The position numbers and the translations under genes were made by a program. Positions 15,290-23,867 of a DNA stretch of 42,531 nt are shown one piece after another. The stretch comes from Bacteroidales bacterium (GTDB lineage: Bacteria; Bacteroidota; Bacteroidia; Bacteroidales; UBA932), in assembly GCA_017458145.1 (NCBI GenBank), contig JAFTGA010000002.1, positions 1-42,531 of the forward strand, read 5' to 3'. The number at the start of each line of letters is the position of its first letter. Positions within the stretch are counted from its first letter, which is position 1. The notes beneath the pieces are model-generated. The model was not told the origin of the DNA, made no database searches, and worked only from the letters and a program-made list of their open reading frames with translations.

Positions 15290-17332
15290 CTACTTCAGTT
15301 CGAATACGTAGATGTCGAAGGTGTAGGGGCTGAGGGACACTTCGAGCGAGCGGTCGCGGGAGCGGGCTTCGGCGGGGCCGGGCCTGCGGCCCTCGGCGGC
15401 AGCGCGCTCGGCTGCCGTGGACGGGATGGCGCTGAAGGCGCTGCGCACGGGTGCGATCTGTTCCGGGGCGTCCAGTGTATTGTCTTCGTAGAGCTTGTCG
15501 GTAGTGAAGCGCACGCGCTCGACGCCGCTGATCCGCTGCCCCTTCTTCAGGCCGGTGAAGCGGATCGGCACGACGCGCAGTTCGGCGGAGGTGTTGACCA
15601 CCTTGACATAGATCCGGTCGCCGTCGATCACGCTGCTGGCGAAGATGCCCTCCTGGCCTTCGGCTCCGCTCACGGAGGCGCCGTCCATCGTGGTCTTCAG
15701 GACGTTCTCTCCCTTGAACTCGGAGTAGAGCTCCTGCACGTGCCAGCTGGCCGTGCGCATGGACCGCAGGTTGTCGTACCAGATCAGGTCGGGACGCCAC
15801 TGCCAGCCGTCCACATGGGCGAACAGGGGCGCGTAGGTGGCCATGTGGACAATGTCTGCGTTGCGCTCCAGGCCGGTCATGAAGGCCGCCTCGAGCAGCG
15901 AGGCGTAGAAGTGGTTGAGCTTGCGGCCGCGGGCGTGGCAGGCGTATTCGCCGGCGAAGACCTTCGGCCCCTTGCGGTCGTAGTTGTCGTAGCGGGCGCC
16001 CTGGGAGAGGAACCATTCGTACGGGCGGTAGAAGTGCTCGTCCACGAGGTCCGCCCCCAGCCGGCGCATCTGGGGCCACAGGTAGTCGAACTGCGCGCCT
16101 TCGGAGTCGGGGCCGGACGAGCCGACGATCCGGATCTCGGGATGGGCGGCGCGGAGGGCCTTCACGAAGGGCTCCAGATGCTCGGGATATTCCTCGCCCC
16201 ACTGTTCGTTGCCGATGCCGATGTACTTGAGGTGGAACGGCGCCGGGTGGCCCATTTCAGCGCGGAGCGCGCCCCATTTCGTGTCCGTGCCGCCGTTGGC
16301 GAACTCGATCAGGTCGAGTGCATCCTGGATATACGGATCCAGCTCGGACACGCTCACGTGCGCGTCCGGCGAGTCGTTCTGGAACTGGCACGCCAGGCCG
16401 CAGCTCAGGATCGGGAGCGGCTCGGCGCCGATGTCCTCGCTCAGGCAGAAGAACTCAAAGAAGCCGAGCCCTCCGCTCTGGAAATAGTCCGGATAAAAGC
16501 GGTTCTGGAAGGTGTATTCCCAGCGGTTCTCATTCAGCGGCCGGTTCTCCACCGGGCCGACGGTGTTCTTCCAGTTGTAGCGCGTGGCCAGATCCGTGCC
16601 CTCGACGATGCAGCCGCCCGGGAAACGGAACACGCCGGGGTGCAGGTCGGCGAGCGCCTGGGCGAGGTCCTTGCGCAGGCCACCCGGCCGCCCCATCCAG
16701 GTGTCGGTGGGGAAGAGGGAGACGTGCTCGAGGTCCACGCTCGTGCCCCGGGACTGCAGGAAGATGCGCAGCGTCGCCTTGGGATCCGTCTGCGGAGCGG
16801 TCAGGATGAGCTCATATTGCTTCCACTCGCGGGAATCGACGGTGATCTCCTCCCGGGTATAATACTGCTTCTCTCCGGAGGAGGCGGGATTGATCAGCTT
16901 TACGCGCAGCGTGGCGCTGCCCCCGTCGGGCACGCGCGCCCACACGCTGAAACGGTAGGTCGCGCCCTCCTGCAGGCCGATACCGAAGAAGCCCTCGTTG
17001 TCCAGGCCGGTCCACTTGTGGGGATGCCCGGGCTCGTGCAGGCGCACATAGTGCGGGTTGCGGGGAAAGGGACCGTCGTCGCGGACCTCCACGCGCCCGA
17101 AGGCCTTCCAGCCCTGCAGGGCGTCCTGCGGGAACTCGAACGAGCGGTTCTTGACCAGCTCGGCGTACAGGCCGCCGTCGGCGGCGAAGTTGATGTCTTC
17201 GAAGAAAATGCCGTACATCGTCGGTTGGATCGGGGCGCCTTTTCCGGCGAGGCTGACCTCGATGGGGCCGGCCCACGCGCTGGCACCCAGCACGAATGCG
17301 GCGGCGAGAGAAAGGATGCGGGAGATGTTCAT
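15290..17332 (-). CDS. GH51 alpha-L-arabinofuranosidase with CBM-like insert
   Basis: A 680-residue exported enzyme. The ATG at 17332 opens MNISRILSLAAAFVLGASAWA, a signal peptide; an upstream open stretch of 122 codons contains the promoter and is not used. MYGIFFEDINFAADGGLYAEL (39-59) starts the catalytic unit, then a carbohydrate-binding-like beta-sandwich (about 65-205), then FRFPGGCIVEG (235-245), the acid/base in IGIGNEQWGEE (Glu376) and the nucleophile in VFAGEYACHAR (Glu462). The C-terminus is a beta domain with an unusual Ala/Arg-rich segment near 620-650. The family removes arabinofuranose from arabinan or arabinoxylan, here probably pectic side chains. Confidence 0.93.
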   Translation of the reverse strand: MNISRILSLAAAFVLGASAWAGPIEVSLAGKGAPIQPTMYGIFFEDINFAADGGLYAELVKNRSFEFPQDALQGWKAFGRVEVRDDGPFPRNPHYVRLHEPGHPHKWTGLDNEGFFGIGLQEGATYRFSVWARVPDGGSATLRVKLINPASSGEKQYYTREEITVDSREWKQYELILTAPQTDPKATLRIFLQSRGTSVDLEHVSLFPTDTWMGRPGGLRKDLAQALADLHPGVFRFPGGCIVEGTDLATRYNWKNTVGPVENRPLNENRWEYTFQNRFYPDYFQSGGLGFFEFFCLSEDIGAEPLPILSCGLACQFQNDSPDAHVSVSELDPYIQDALDLIEFANGGTDTKWGALRAEMGHPAPFHLKYIGIGNEQWGEEYPEHLEPFVKALRAAHPEIRIVGSSGPDSEGAQFDYLWPQMRRLGADLVDEHFYRPYEWFLSQGARYDNYDRKGPKVFAGEYACHARGRKLNHFYASLLEAAFMTGLERNADIVHMATYAPLFAHVDGWQWRPDLIWYDNLRSMRTASWHVQELYSEFKGENVLKTTMDGASVSGAEGQEGIFASSVIDGDRIYVKVVNTSAELRVVPIRFTGLKKGQRISGVERVRFTTDKLYEDNTLDAPEQIAPVRSAFSAIPSTAAERAAAEGRRPGPAEARSRDRSLEVSLSPYTFDIYVFELK

Positions 17333-17355
17333 ATGATGCTGTGGTTGCTTTTTTG

Positions 17356-17387
17356 CGAATTTACTCGTTTTTGCAGAATTTGCCAAA
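17356..17387 (-). promoter_or_regulatory. Promoter of the GH51 gene
   Basis: On the minus strand TTTG (17387-17384), a 20-base spacer and TAAATTCG (17363-17356) give a -33/-7 pair with one mismatch in the -7 box, 23 bases before the ATG. Confidence 0.6.
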
Positions 17388-17452
17388 CCTTTCGAGCAGA
17401 TGAAGATGATCAGCGACCTCGTCGCCAGGCTGTAAATCCCTTTCTTACATGC

Positions 17453-17484
17453 GAAGAAGCCACCCAATCCCGGACGGCTTCTTC
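17453..17484 (-). terminator. Possible terminator after the DUF2207 gene
   Basis: A 9-bp inverted repeat (GAAGAAGCC / GGCTTCTTC) with a 14-base loop lies just past the DUF2207 stop on the minus strand, without a clear T-run. Confidence 0.4.
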
Positions 17485-17501
17485 CTTTGCCTGTGTGCTG
17501 T

Positions 17502-19289
17502 TTACCGCGTGCCTCCGCCATAACCGCCACCGGAATGGCCGCCGCCACCGCCGTACGAGGATCTGCCACCGCCTCCGCTGCTGCGTGACGAGCCGGAATC
17601 AGCGTCCGGATTTTTCGCCGCAACGCTGACGGGGGCGGAAAAACTTGACGTGAGCGCAAGGACTTCACGGAGGTCGAAATCCTTGGTGTTGAAGACATTC
17701 CGGCTGAAGTCTTCGAACTCGGCAGGATACAGGTGCCGGAGATTTGCCGTTACCTTTTTGGATATACCGAAGAGCTGCGCATATATCAGATACTGCTTCC
17801 AAAGTCCCACTTCCGGCGTCTGCCGCTCCGAGACCAAGGTGAAGTCACGAAGGAAGTCCTTGAACTGCACCACCTTGCGGGCCTCGGCCCTGGATGGTTC
17901 ATCCTCAAATGCCTCACCCGTCCATTTCCCACCGTGTTCACGTATCCACACGCGACCTTCGGCTGTAAGGTCGTTTTCAAGCCAATAATACAAGGCGTCG
18001 GGATGGTTCCGGCTCCATCTCTTGAGTTCGCCCTTCTCCAGGATCCCGTTCTCGCCGGCGGCAGCGGTGATGTATCCGAACAGCTTTTTCTCGCTGGAGG
18101 AGACGATGTTTACCGTCGAGTCGTCCGCGATGCGGAGAATGGTCTTCCCTCCGGCATCTTTTTCCGGGTGGATCCGGCCGTCGCTGATCCATTTGAGAAG
18201 GTATGCGCCGATGATGTTCTTTCCCCACTTAGGCGGCCAGATGAGGGCAGATCCGCATTTCAGTACAAAGTAAGACACGGCCAGCCGTCCGTCAAAGGGC
18301 GCTTCCCGGCAGTAGCCGTCGATCTTGCTGGCGCCGAAGAAATTCTCCTTCCAGACTTTTCCGCTGATTACCCGTCTCACATCGCGAAAACGGAAATAGA
18401 GCAGGAGGAGCAGGGCGGGAAGGACCAACCAGAAGGCGAGCCTCAGCCGGGGATCGATGCTGTTCCAGAATGCGGAAAAGCCGCGTCCGGAGGAATAGTC
18501 GCTGCCCTTGCGAGCCTTTTTCTCCATTTCGGAGAAGGGAATGTCCCGCGAGACGGCAGGCTCCAGCAGTCCCTTGTCAAACCGCACCATGGCAATCATC
18601 CGGCTGTCTTTTTTCATGGGAGCCGTGGTCTCCAGGATGACGGCGTTGTTGTTCACCCGGACGGTTCCTTTGTAACCGAAGCCCCAGACGCGCACGTTCT
18701 CCTGCGTCCACTTCGGCCCGCCTGTGTTGTTTGTAATGTACAGCGAGGCGTTCTGGGGAGGGGAGACGAGTCCGGGATTGATGAACATGTGGTTGAAGGC
18801 GTCGTAGTCCTGTAGTCGCTGTACCAGTCCGGAAATGGTATAGGTGATGTACCACTGATGGCTTCCGTAACTGCCCAGCCCCCAGCAGAGCTCAACCCCG
18901 TCGGATCCCTTGTCAACAATGCCGCTCCGGCCAGCTTTTTGAGAGAGGCCGCGCCCGGAATCCCAGCTTCGGCCCTCGTCCAGGTATTCTCTCTCCTCCT
19001 CTCCCTCATACACATGGAAATCGCTGATTTCCATACCATTCAAATTTCCGATGGGGATATGCCATTCGGTTCCGGAAGTAACCATTACATCCCAGGACTG
19101 CAGAATCCCGGCAGATCCGTCAGGATATATTTTACATACAGTTTCGACCGAGCGTATCTCCTGTGCCAAGAGCGGAGATATGCTTAGGCAGGCGAATACT
19201 GCCAGCAGAAGATGAAGAGAAGACGGTCTCCGCCCTAAGAAGCGGGAAAGAGTGTCAGAAAAGCGTATATGTGCGGCGAGCGGTATCAT
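17502..19289 (-). CDS. DUF2207-family membrane protein
   Basis: Encodes 595 residues. The ATG at 19289 is chosen because the longer version would start at a TTG inside the -7 promoter box. A hydrophobic segment (LHLLLAVFACLSISPLLAQ, about 33-51) acts as a signal or anchor and is followed by an extracytoplasmic beta-rich domain (EIRSVETVCKIYPDGSAGI...) that matches DUF2207. A strong membrane helix (FWLVLPALLLLLYFRF, about 302-317), a cytosolic region, and a Gly/Ser-rich tail ending GGYGGGTR follow, a pattern shared by DUF2207/TPM-type proteins. Function is unknown. It has its own promoter. Base composition is less GC-rich than the flanking glycosidase genes. Confidence 0.8.
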   Translation of the reverse strand: MIPLAAHIRFSDTLSRFLGRRPSSLHLLLAVFACLSISPLLAQEIRSVETVCKIYPDGSAGILQSWDVMVTSGTEWHIPIGNLNGMEISDFHVYEGEEEREYLDEGRSWDSGRGLSQKAGRSGIVDKGSDGVELCWGLGSYGSHQWYITYTISGLVQRLQDYDAFNHMFINPGLVSPPQNASLYITNNTGGPKWTQENVRVWGFGYKGTVRVNNNAVILETTAPMKKDSRMIAMVRFDKGLLEPAVSRDIPFSEMEKKARKGSDYSSGRGFSAFWNSIDPRLRLAFWLVLPALLLLLYFRFRDVRRVISGKVWKENFFGASKIDGYCREAPFDGRLAVSYFVLKCGSALIWPPKWGKNIIGAYLLKWISDGRIHPEKDAGGKTILRIADDSTVNIVSSSEKKLFGYITAAAGENGILEKGELKRWSRNHPDALYYWLENDLTAEGRVWIREHGGKWTGEAFEDEPSRAEARKVVQFKDFLRDFTLVSERQTPEVGLWKQYLIYAQLFGISKKVTANLRHLYPAEFEDFSRNVFNTKDFDLREVLALTSSFSAPVSVAAKNPDADSGSSRSSGGGGRSSYGGGGGHSGGGYGGGTR

Positions 19290-19313
19290 GCGGTATAGAT
19301 GCAGGGAACATTG

Positions 19314-19345
19314 CAAATATACGTGCCAACCGAGAGAAAAACAAA
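19314..19345 (-). promoter_or_regulatory. Promoter of the DUF2207 gene
   Basis: On the minus strand TTTG (19345-19342), an exact 20-base spacer and TATATTTG (19321-19314) match the Bacteroidetes promoter; the ATG is 24 bases downstream. Confidence 0.75.
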
Positions 19346-19411
19346 TTTTGCCTTTCCGAGGTGCAGCCGCCAGCTTTTTTGTGCCCGGAGGGGAAAATGT
19401 GAATATAATAA

Positions 19412-20851
19412 TTATTCGAACAGGTCCTCCATTGTTACGACTTTTTGAAACTTCCCGGCATATTCATTCCGGTGGAGGCCGTAGGTGGTAATCAATACAG
19501 AGATGACCGGCTTTTTGTGCTTGGTGATTTCCATTGTGCGGTTAATCCGCTCCTGAATCTTTATGGCATAGTCGTGGTCGACCGCAAAAGACCCTTGTCG
19601 GAATTTTATCTCGCAAAGGCTGATCTTGCGGTCGTCCCGGTCGATAACAAGGTCAATCTGCATTTCTCTTGCCTTATCTGTCCCGGGAACAATCCAGGAA
19701 GATTCGCGCGTGATGACATCTCCGATGCCCAGGGCTCGTTTGATTTGCCGGATATGCGCAAAACATACATCTTCAAAAGCATGTCCTGCCCAGGAAGATG
19801 CCGCAGGAGAGTTATGCATTGACTGCCAGTACGTTGTTGCATCCTGATTGTTTTTTACATGCTTAAGGTAAAATATGCAGAAGGGATCGGAAAGCCTATA
19901 TTTTGTCAGTTCTTCTCCAAACGGGACATAGGGCGTTATCAAAGCGCTGTTGGTCAGTGCCTTCAACAATCTTGTGAGGCCTCCTCCAGATGTAAAATCC
20001 CCCTTGGACGCAATTTCTTCCCGCGAGTAGCCCGATCTTTTCCCCGCGAGAATCGTCACAATCTTCTGCAATTCTTCCGGATTGGCAAACTGGGAAGAAA
20101 AAAGTTTGTCAAACTCATCGCCAAGCGGTGCTTTCCTACCATAAAGGAGGGCATCGAAGTTCTGCGGGACACTGAACCCCCTGCTGAAAAGGTCCAGATA
20201 ATAGGGGATGCCGCCGAATGCCATATATGACTGGATGATGTCGTATTCATCCATCGCATATCCGCCTTCGCGGAAGAACTCCCGGCACTCTTTCAGCGTA
20301 AACGGTTCAATATACATCGGAAGAGTCACTCTTCCATACAGACCGCCTTTATTATTTAGGAGTTTGTCAAGAATCCACGATGTAGCGCTACCGCACACGA
20401 CCAGTCTGGCACTCTTTCGGGCTAGTACCCAGTCATTGGCAAAATGCTCAAATGCCGACAGGAAATTGGAGCGGGGAGTATCCATCCACGGCAACTCATC
20501 TATGAAAATGACTTGACTGTCGCCATTATCCTTGCTCTCCAGCAGACTCTGTAGAAGATGAAAGGCATCTACCCAGTTTGTGGGAATTGGCTCTTCCGCG
20601 GAAAGACCGTAGTTTCTGAGCGAATAATGAAATTCTTGGAGCTGAAGCCTCATGATATTCCGCTTATATTTCTTTTCCTTTTCATCAAATGGGGATACAG
20701 CTGTATGCTTGAAGGCGTATTGATTCTGAAAAAACTCATTCACAAGAAAAGTCTTTCCTACGCGCCGTCGGCCATAAATCGTAATAAACTGTGCCCGTGG
20801 TTTACCGGTAGCCTCTCTAAGAAGCTCAAATTCTCTTTTACGTCCAATCAT
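19412..20851 (-). CDS. AAA+ ATPase with C-terminal DUF234 nuclease-like domain
   Basis: A 479-residue cytoplasmic protein. The ATG at 20851 is preferred over an upstream TTG at 20872, which lies inside the -7 box. Walker A is GRRRVGKT (27-34), Walker B VIFIDELPW (114-122), with a sensor-like VVCGSATSW further on. The middle looks like a winged-helix segment (SREEIASKGDFTSGGGLTRLLKAL), and the C-terminal part carries LVIDRDDRKISLCEIKF, the D...ExK pattern of the DUF234/PD-(D/E)xK nuclease fold. Such standalone ATPases are common in Bacteroidetes and archaea; their role is unclear. The gene is visibly AT-richer than its neighbours, suggesting transfer. Its promoter overlaps repeated TTTGGCC elements. 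Confidence 0.88.
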   Translation of the reverse strand: MIGRKREFELLREATGKPRAQFITIYGRRRVGKTFLVNEFFQNQYAFKHTAVSPFDEKEKKYKRNIMRLQLQEFHYSLRNYGLSAEEPIPTNWVDAFHLLQSLLESKDNGDSQVIFIDELPWMDTPRSNFLSAFEHFANDWVLARKSARLVVCGSATSWILDKLLNNKGGLYGRVTLPMYIEPFTLKECREFFREGGYAMDEYDIIQSYMAFGGIPYYLDLFSRGFSVPQNFDALLYGRKAPLGDEFDKLFSSQFANPEELQKIVTILAGKRSGYSREEIASKGDFTSGGGLTRLLKALTNSALITPYVPFGEELTKYRLSDPFCIFYLKHVKNNQDATTYWQSMHNSPAASSWAGHAFEDVCFAHIRQIKRALGIGDVITRESSWIVPGTDKAREMQIDLVIDRDDRKISLCEIKFRQGSFAVDHDYAIKIQERINRTMEITKHKKPVISVLITTYGLHRNEYAGKFQKVVTMEDLFE

Positions 20852-21062
20852 AATGTCGTTGTTTGGCCACAAATGTATAAAAAAGATATTGTTTGGCCAA
20901 ATTAAATGTTGCTATTTGGCCGCAGGCGCTGGAATTGTCATGCTCTTGGCCAATTAGAAAGGTCTTTCCTGCACGGTCATAAATAATTTCAGCTGCCGTC
21001 CGGTGCGTCACGGCATAATGCATCTCGTCAGGGTCAAATAATTTGTTCTCTTTTGCGTTCAT
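20838..21062 (-). pseudogene. Remnant of a RhuM-family gene
   Basis: From the ATG at 21062 the frame reads MNAKENKLFDPDE then MHYAVTHRTAAEIIYDRA, which strongly resembles the conserved core of RhuM-family proteins (typically MHYAV-x-HTAAELI-x-RAD). After that the similarity stops, the frame runs into the TTTGGCC repeats and it overlaps the ATPase start. RhuM proteins usually exceed 250 residues, so this is a fragment of under 40 meaningful residues. It may mark an excised mobile or defence-type locus. Only recall of the family supports this; no search was run. Confidence 0.5.
20862..20952. promoter_or_regulatory. Array of four TTTGGCC elements over the ATPase promoter
   Basis: TTTGGCCA occurs at 20862-20869 and 20892-20899, TTTGGCC at 20915-20921, and CTTGGCCA at 20945-20952, spaced 30, 23 and 30 bases. 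The core TTGGCCAA is palindromic. On the minus strand the promoter is TTTG (20901-20898), a 20-base spacer and TACATTTG (20877-20870), so one element overlaps the -33 box and one the start-site region. This pattern suggests operators for a repressor or autoregulation (inference). Confidence 0.5.
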
Positions 21063-21206
21063 TGAAACAACTTCATGGTTCTTCGTGTAAATATGCAAAT
21101 AATCTTAACTGACTACGGTGATGGTGCGAGTAAAATATGACAACTGTTTTGAAGATTGCGCGATGCCGGGATTTGGCACAGCAGTTATATTTGCATCAAA
21201 AAAAAC
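21063..21206. other. Intergenic region upstream of the GH30 gene
   Basis: Together with the RhuM remnant and the TTTGGCC array this forms a gap of about 350 bases between the ATPase and GH30 genes. Apart from a -7 box TATATTTG at 21186-21193, 13 bases before the GH30 ATG, I see no gene or clear structure. Confidence 0.5.
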
Positions 21207-22352
21207 ATGAAGCATATTTTGATTCGTTTCTTTGCCGTCGCAGCCCTTCTGGGCTTCGCCGCCTGCAACCCGGACAAGACAGAATGGGTCAGTACGACTT
21301 TTGATTCCCCCTGGACCGTACAATCCATTCCGGCGGCAAAAGCCGAAAACGGGGCGGGAGAGTGCGTAGTCGTGGACCCCGCGAAGACCCTGCAGGCGGT
21401 GGAGGGCTTCGGCACCTGCTTCAACGAGCTGGGCTGGACCTCCCTGTCCGAGCTGTCCGAGGAGGACCGCACGGGAATCATCCGGGACCTCTTTTCCCCG
21501 GAGGGGCTGGGCCTGACGATGGCGCGCATGCCGGTGGGCGCCAATGATTTCTCGGTGGATTATTATTCCTACGACGACACCCCGGGCGACCTGGCGCTGG
21601 AGCATTTCTCCATCGCCCACGATGAGCGGACGCTCCTGCCTTTCATCCGGGCGGCGCTCGCCGTGCGGCCGGACCTGCGCATCTGGGCCTCGCCCTGGTG
21701 CCCGCCGGCGTGGATGAAGGTCAACGGCCACTACGCCAACACCTCCACGCTGCCCATCAAGCAGCGCTTCGAGCAGATGATGAAGAACCGTAGCGACCGC
21801 CCCGATGACGTGCGCGCCACCGGCGGCTCCTCCTTCGGGATGAATCCGGCGATGCTGCCGGACAACGGCCTCCCACTCGATGCCCAGATCCGCGAAGGCC
21901 AAGATGCCTTCCGGCTGGAGCCGGAATACCTCGAGGCGTATGCCCGCTACTTCGGCAAGTTCATTGACGCCTACCGCGCGGAGGGGATCGACATCCGGAT
22001 GGTGATGCCGCAGAACGAGCCGAATTCCGCTCAATGGTATCCCGCCTGCACCTGGACCCCGGAAGGCTTGGCGCAGTTCATCGCCTGTCTTGGACCCGAG
22101 ATGCAGAAACGTGGCGTAGAGGTATGGCTGGGCACCGTCGAACGCGCCGATCCCGAGATGTGGGACCGCATCCTGACCGACCCGAAGGCCGCGTATATCA
22201 GCGGCATGGGCTTCCTGAATCCCGACGGCCGGACCGTGCTGCTGCTCGCCAACAAGGATGTGGCCCCGAAGACGGTCAGCGTGGAGCTTGCCGGCCGGGT
22301 CCGGGCCTTCGAACTCCCTGCCGGATCGGTCAATACCCTTGTGCTGGAGTAG
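21207..22352 (+). CDS. GH30-family glycosidase with internal deletion removing the nucleophile
   Basis: A 381-residue predicted lipoprotein (Cys20 after a signal peptide; ATG at 21207 behind a TATATTTG box). It follows GH30 through VEGFGTCFNELGW, MARMPVGANDFS, WASPWCPPAWMK and the acid/base motif MPQNEPN (Glu271). After YISGMGF (residue 336) it jumps directly to LNPDGRTVLLLANKD, which is normally part of the C-terminal beta domain. The stretch that usually lies between, roughly 100 or more residues with the barrel end and the catalytic nucleophile Glu, is absent, while the frame stays open. The product should be inactive as a glycosidase unless the gene is mis-assembled. GH30 members are usually closer to 480-500 residues. 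Confidence 0.8.
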   Translation: MKHILIRFFAVAALLGFAACNPDKTEWVSTTFDSPWTVQSIPAAKAENGAGECVVVDPAKTLQAVEGFGTCFNELGWTSLSELSEEDRTGIIRDLFSPEGLGLTMARMPVGANDFSVDYYSYDDTPGDLALEHFSIAHDERTLLPFIRAALAVRPDLRIWASPWCPPAWMKVNGHYANTSTLPIKQRFEQMMKNRSDRPDDVRATGGSSFGMNPAMLPDNGLPLDAQIREGQDAFRLEPEYLEAYARYFGKFIDAYRAEGIDIRMVMPQNEPNSAQWYPACTWTPEGLAQFIACLGPEMQKRGVEVWLGTVERADPEMWDRILTDPKAAYISGMGFLNPDGRTVLLLANKDVAPKTVSVELAGRVRAFELPAGSVNTLVLE

Positions 22353-22374
22353 AGAAAACTTACTGCTATTTTGT

Positions 22375-22382
22375 TATCTTTG
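22375..22382 (+). promoter_or_regulatory. -7 box of the DUF1593 operon, 6 bases from ATG
   Basis: TATCTTTG matches TAnnTTTG and ends 6 bases before the ATG at 22389, suggesting a leaderless or nearly leaderless transcript. Confidence 0.6.
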
Positions 22383-22388
22383 CGGAAT

Positions 22389-23867
22389 ATGAAAAAGCTT
22401 TTTCTATTCCTCATGGGCCTTGCGCTGCTGTGCGGCGCAGGGTGCTCCGCCCCCGGCCCGCAGGAGCCGCAGCGCCCCCGCGTCATCGTGACGACGGACG
22501 GTGAGATCGACGACGAATGCTCGCTGGTCCGCTTCCTGCTCTACTGCAACGAGTGGGACGTGGAGGCCATCATCACCAGCAGCTCGCAGTACCACTGGCG
22601 GGGCCACAAGTGGGCGGGTGACGATTGGATGGACACCGTGATGGGCGCATACGCCCAGGTGTATCCCAAGCTCGTCAGGCACGACGCCCGCTATCCGTCG
22701 CCGGAGTTCCTGCGGGAGCGCAGCTATCTGGGCAACGTGGACGCGGAAGGGGAGATGGAGCAGGTCACGCCGGGCTCGCAGCGCATCGTCGAGGTCCTGC
22801 TGGACCGCAGCGACCCGCGCCCGGTCTGGATCCAGGCTTGGGGCGGAGTGAATACGCTCGCCCGCGCCCTCAAGACCATCGAGGAAGAGCATCCCGAGCG
22901 GATGCAGGAAGTGGCGGAGCGCCTGCGCCTCTACAACATCTGGGAGCAGGATTCTACCTACCAGAGCTATATCCGGCCCCATTGGGAGAAATACGGCATC
23001 CTGGTGATCATCAGCGACCAGTTCGAGGCCATCGCCTACCGCTGGCATACGGCCCAGCCGAAGGAGAACTGGCCCTGGCTGGAGAGCGCCTGGATGAAGA
23101 AATGGATCCTCGGCGTGGGGCCGTTGGGCGCCACCTACCGGGCCTGCGAGGACGGTGACTGGTTCAACCCCACGAATGTCTCCGGCATGCCGCGCCAGGG
23201 CGCTTTCCCGGCAATGGCGGGGGATTTCCGCTCCGAAGGGGATTCTCCATCTTATATGTACGTCATCCCGACCGGGATGAACGACCCGGAGCACCCGGAC
23301 TGGGGCAGCTGGGGCGGACGATATGTCCCTCTTCGGGAGAATGTCTGGGTGGATCCGGTTCCGGATTCTACCTATGTCTATCCGAAAGGACGTATCTACA
23401 GTTCCAATACCTGGGGACGCTCTTCCCTGCGGGGAGACATCCCGGCGACGGAAGCCCAGGTAGAGGCCTATTTCCGGCCGATGACCCGTTGGACCCGCGC
23501 CTTCCAGAACGACTTTGCGGCCCGCATGAGCTGGACCGTCCTGTCGCCGGAGGAAGCGAACCACCAGCCTGCCGTACAGCTGGAAACACCCTTCATGAAT
23601 ACGGCGAAGCCGGGGGAGAGCGTCACCGTCCGCGTGGCGGCGACCGATCCCGACGGTGATGCGCTGACCCTCCGCTGGTGGCAGTACCGGGAGGCCGGCA
23701 CCTGCCCGCTGGAGGCGGAGATCGTCGCGCCCGGACAGGCCGAGACCCGGATCACCGTGCCCGAGGAAGCCATCCCCGGCTCGACGCTTCACTTCATCTG
23801 CGAGGTCACGGACAACGGCGAACCCGCCCTGACCCGCTATGCCCGGACAATCATAACGGTCAAATAA
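22389..23867 (+). CDS. DUF1593 (nucleoside-hydrolase-like) lipoprotein, first copy
   Basis: A 492-residue lipoprotein; signal MKKLFLFLMGLALLCGAGC gives Cys19. The mature protein opens RVIVTTDGEIDDECSLVRFL with Asp37, Asp41 and Asp42, the Asp cluster that binds Ca2+ in the inosine-uridine nucleoside hydrolase fold, and continues with WIQAWGGVNTLARAL, both features of DUF1593. The C-terminal ~100 residues (VTVRVAATDPDGDALTLRWW) form an Ig-like beta domain. DUF1593 proteins are common in polysaccharide-degrading bacteria; a glycan-related hydrolase role is suspected, not proven. It is coupled to the second DUF1593 gene by overlapping stop and start (TAATG). Confidence 0.85.
   Translation: MKKLFLFLMGLALLCGAGCSAPGPQEPQRPRVIVTTDGEIDDECSLVRFLLYCNEWDVEAIITSSSQYHWRGHKWAGDDWMDTVMGAYAQVYPKLVRHDARYPSPEFLRERSYLGNVDAEGEMEQVTPGSQRIVEVLLDRSDPRPVWIQAWGGVNTLARALKTIEEEHPERMQEVAERLRLYNIWEQDSTYQSYIRPHWEKYGILVIISDQFEAIAYRWHTAQPKENWPWLESAWMKKWILGVGPLGATYRACEDGDWFNPTNVSGMPRQGAFPAMAGDFRSEGDSPSYMYVIPTGMNDPEHPDWGSWGGRYVPLRENVWVDPVPDSTYVYPKGRIYSSNTWGRSSLRGDIPATEAQVEAYFRPMTRWTRAFQNDFAARMSWTVLSPEEANHQPAVQLETPFMNTAKPGESVTVRVAATDPDGDALTLRWWQYREAGTCPLEAEIVAPGQAETRITVPEEAIPGSTLHFICEVTDNGEPALTRYARTIITVK

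Noticed and set aside
15248-17629. A 793-codon plus-strand frame opposite GH51
   Set aside because: It begins in the terminator hairpin and has shadow-type composition; GH51 is unambiguous on the other strand.
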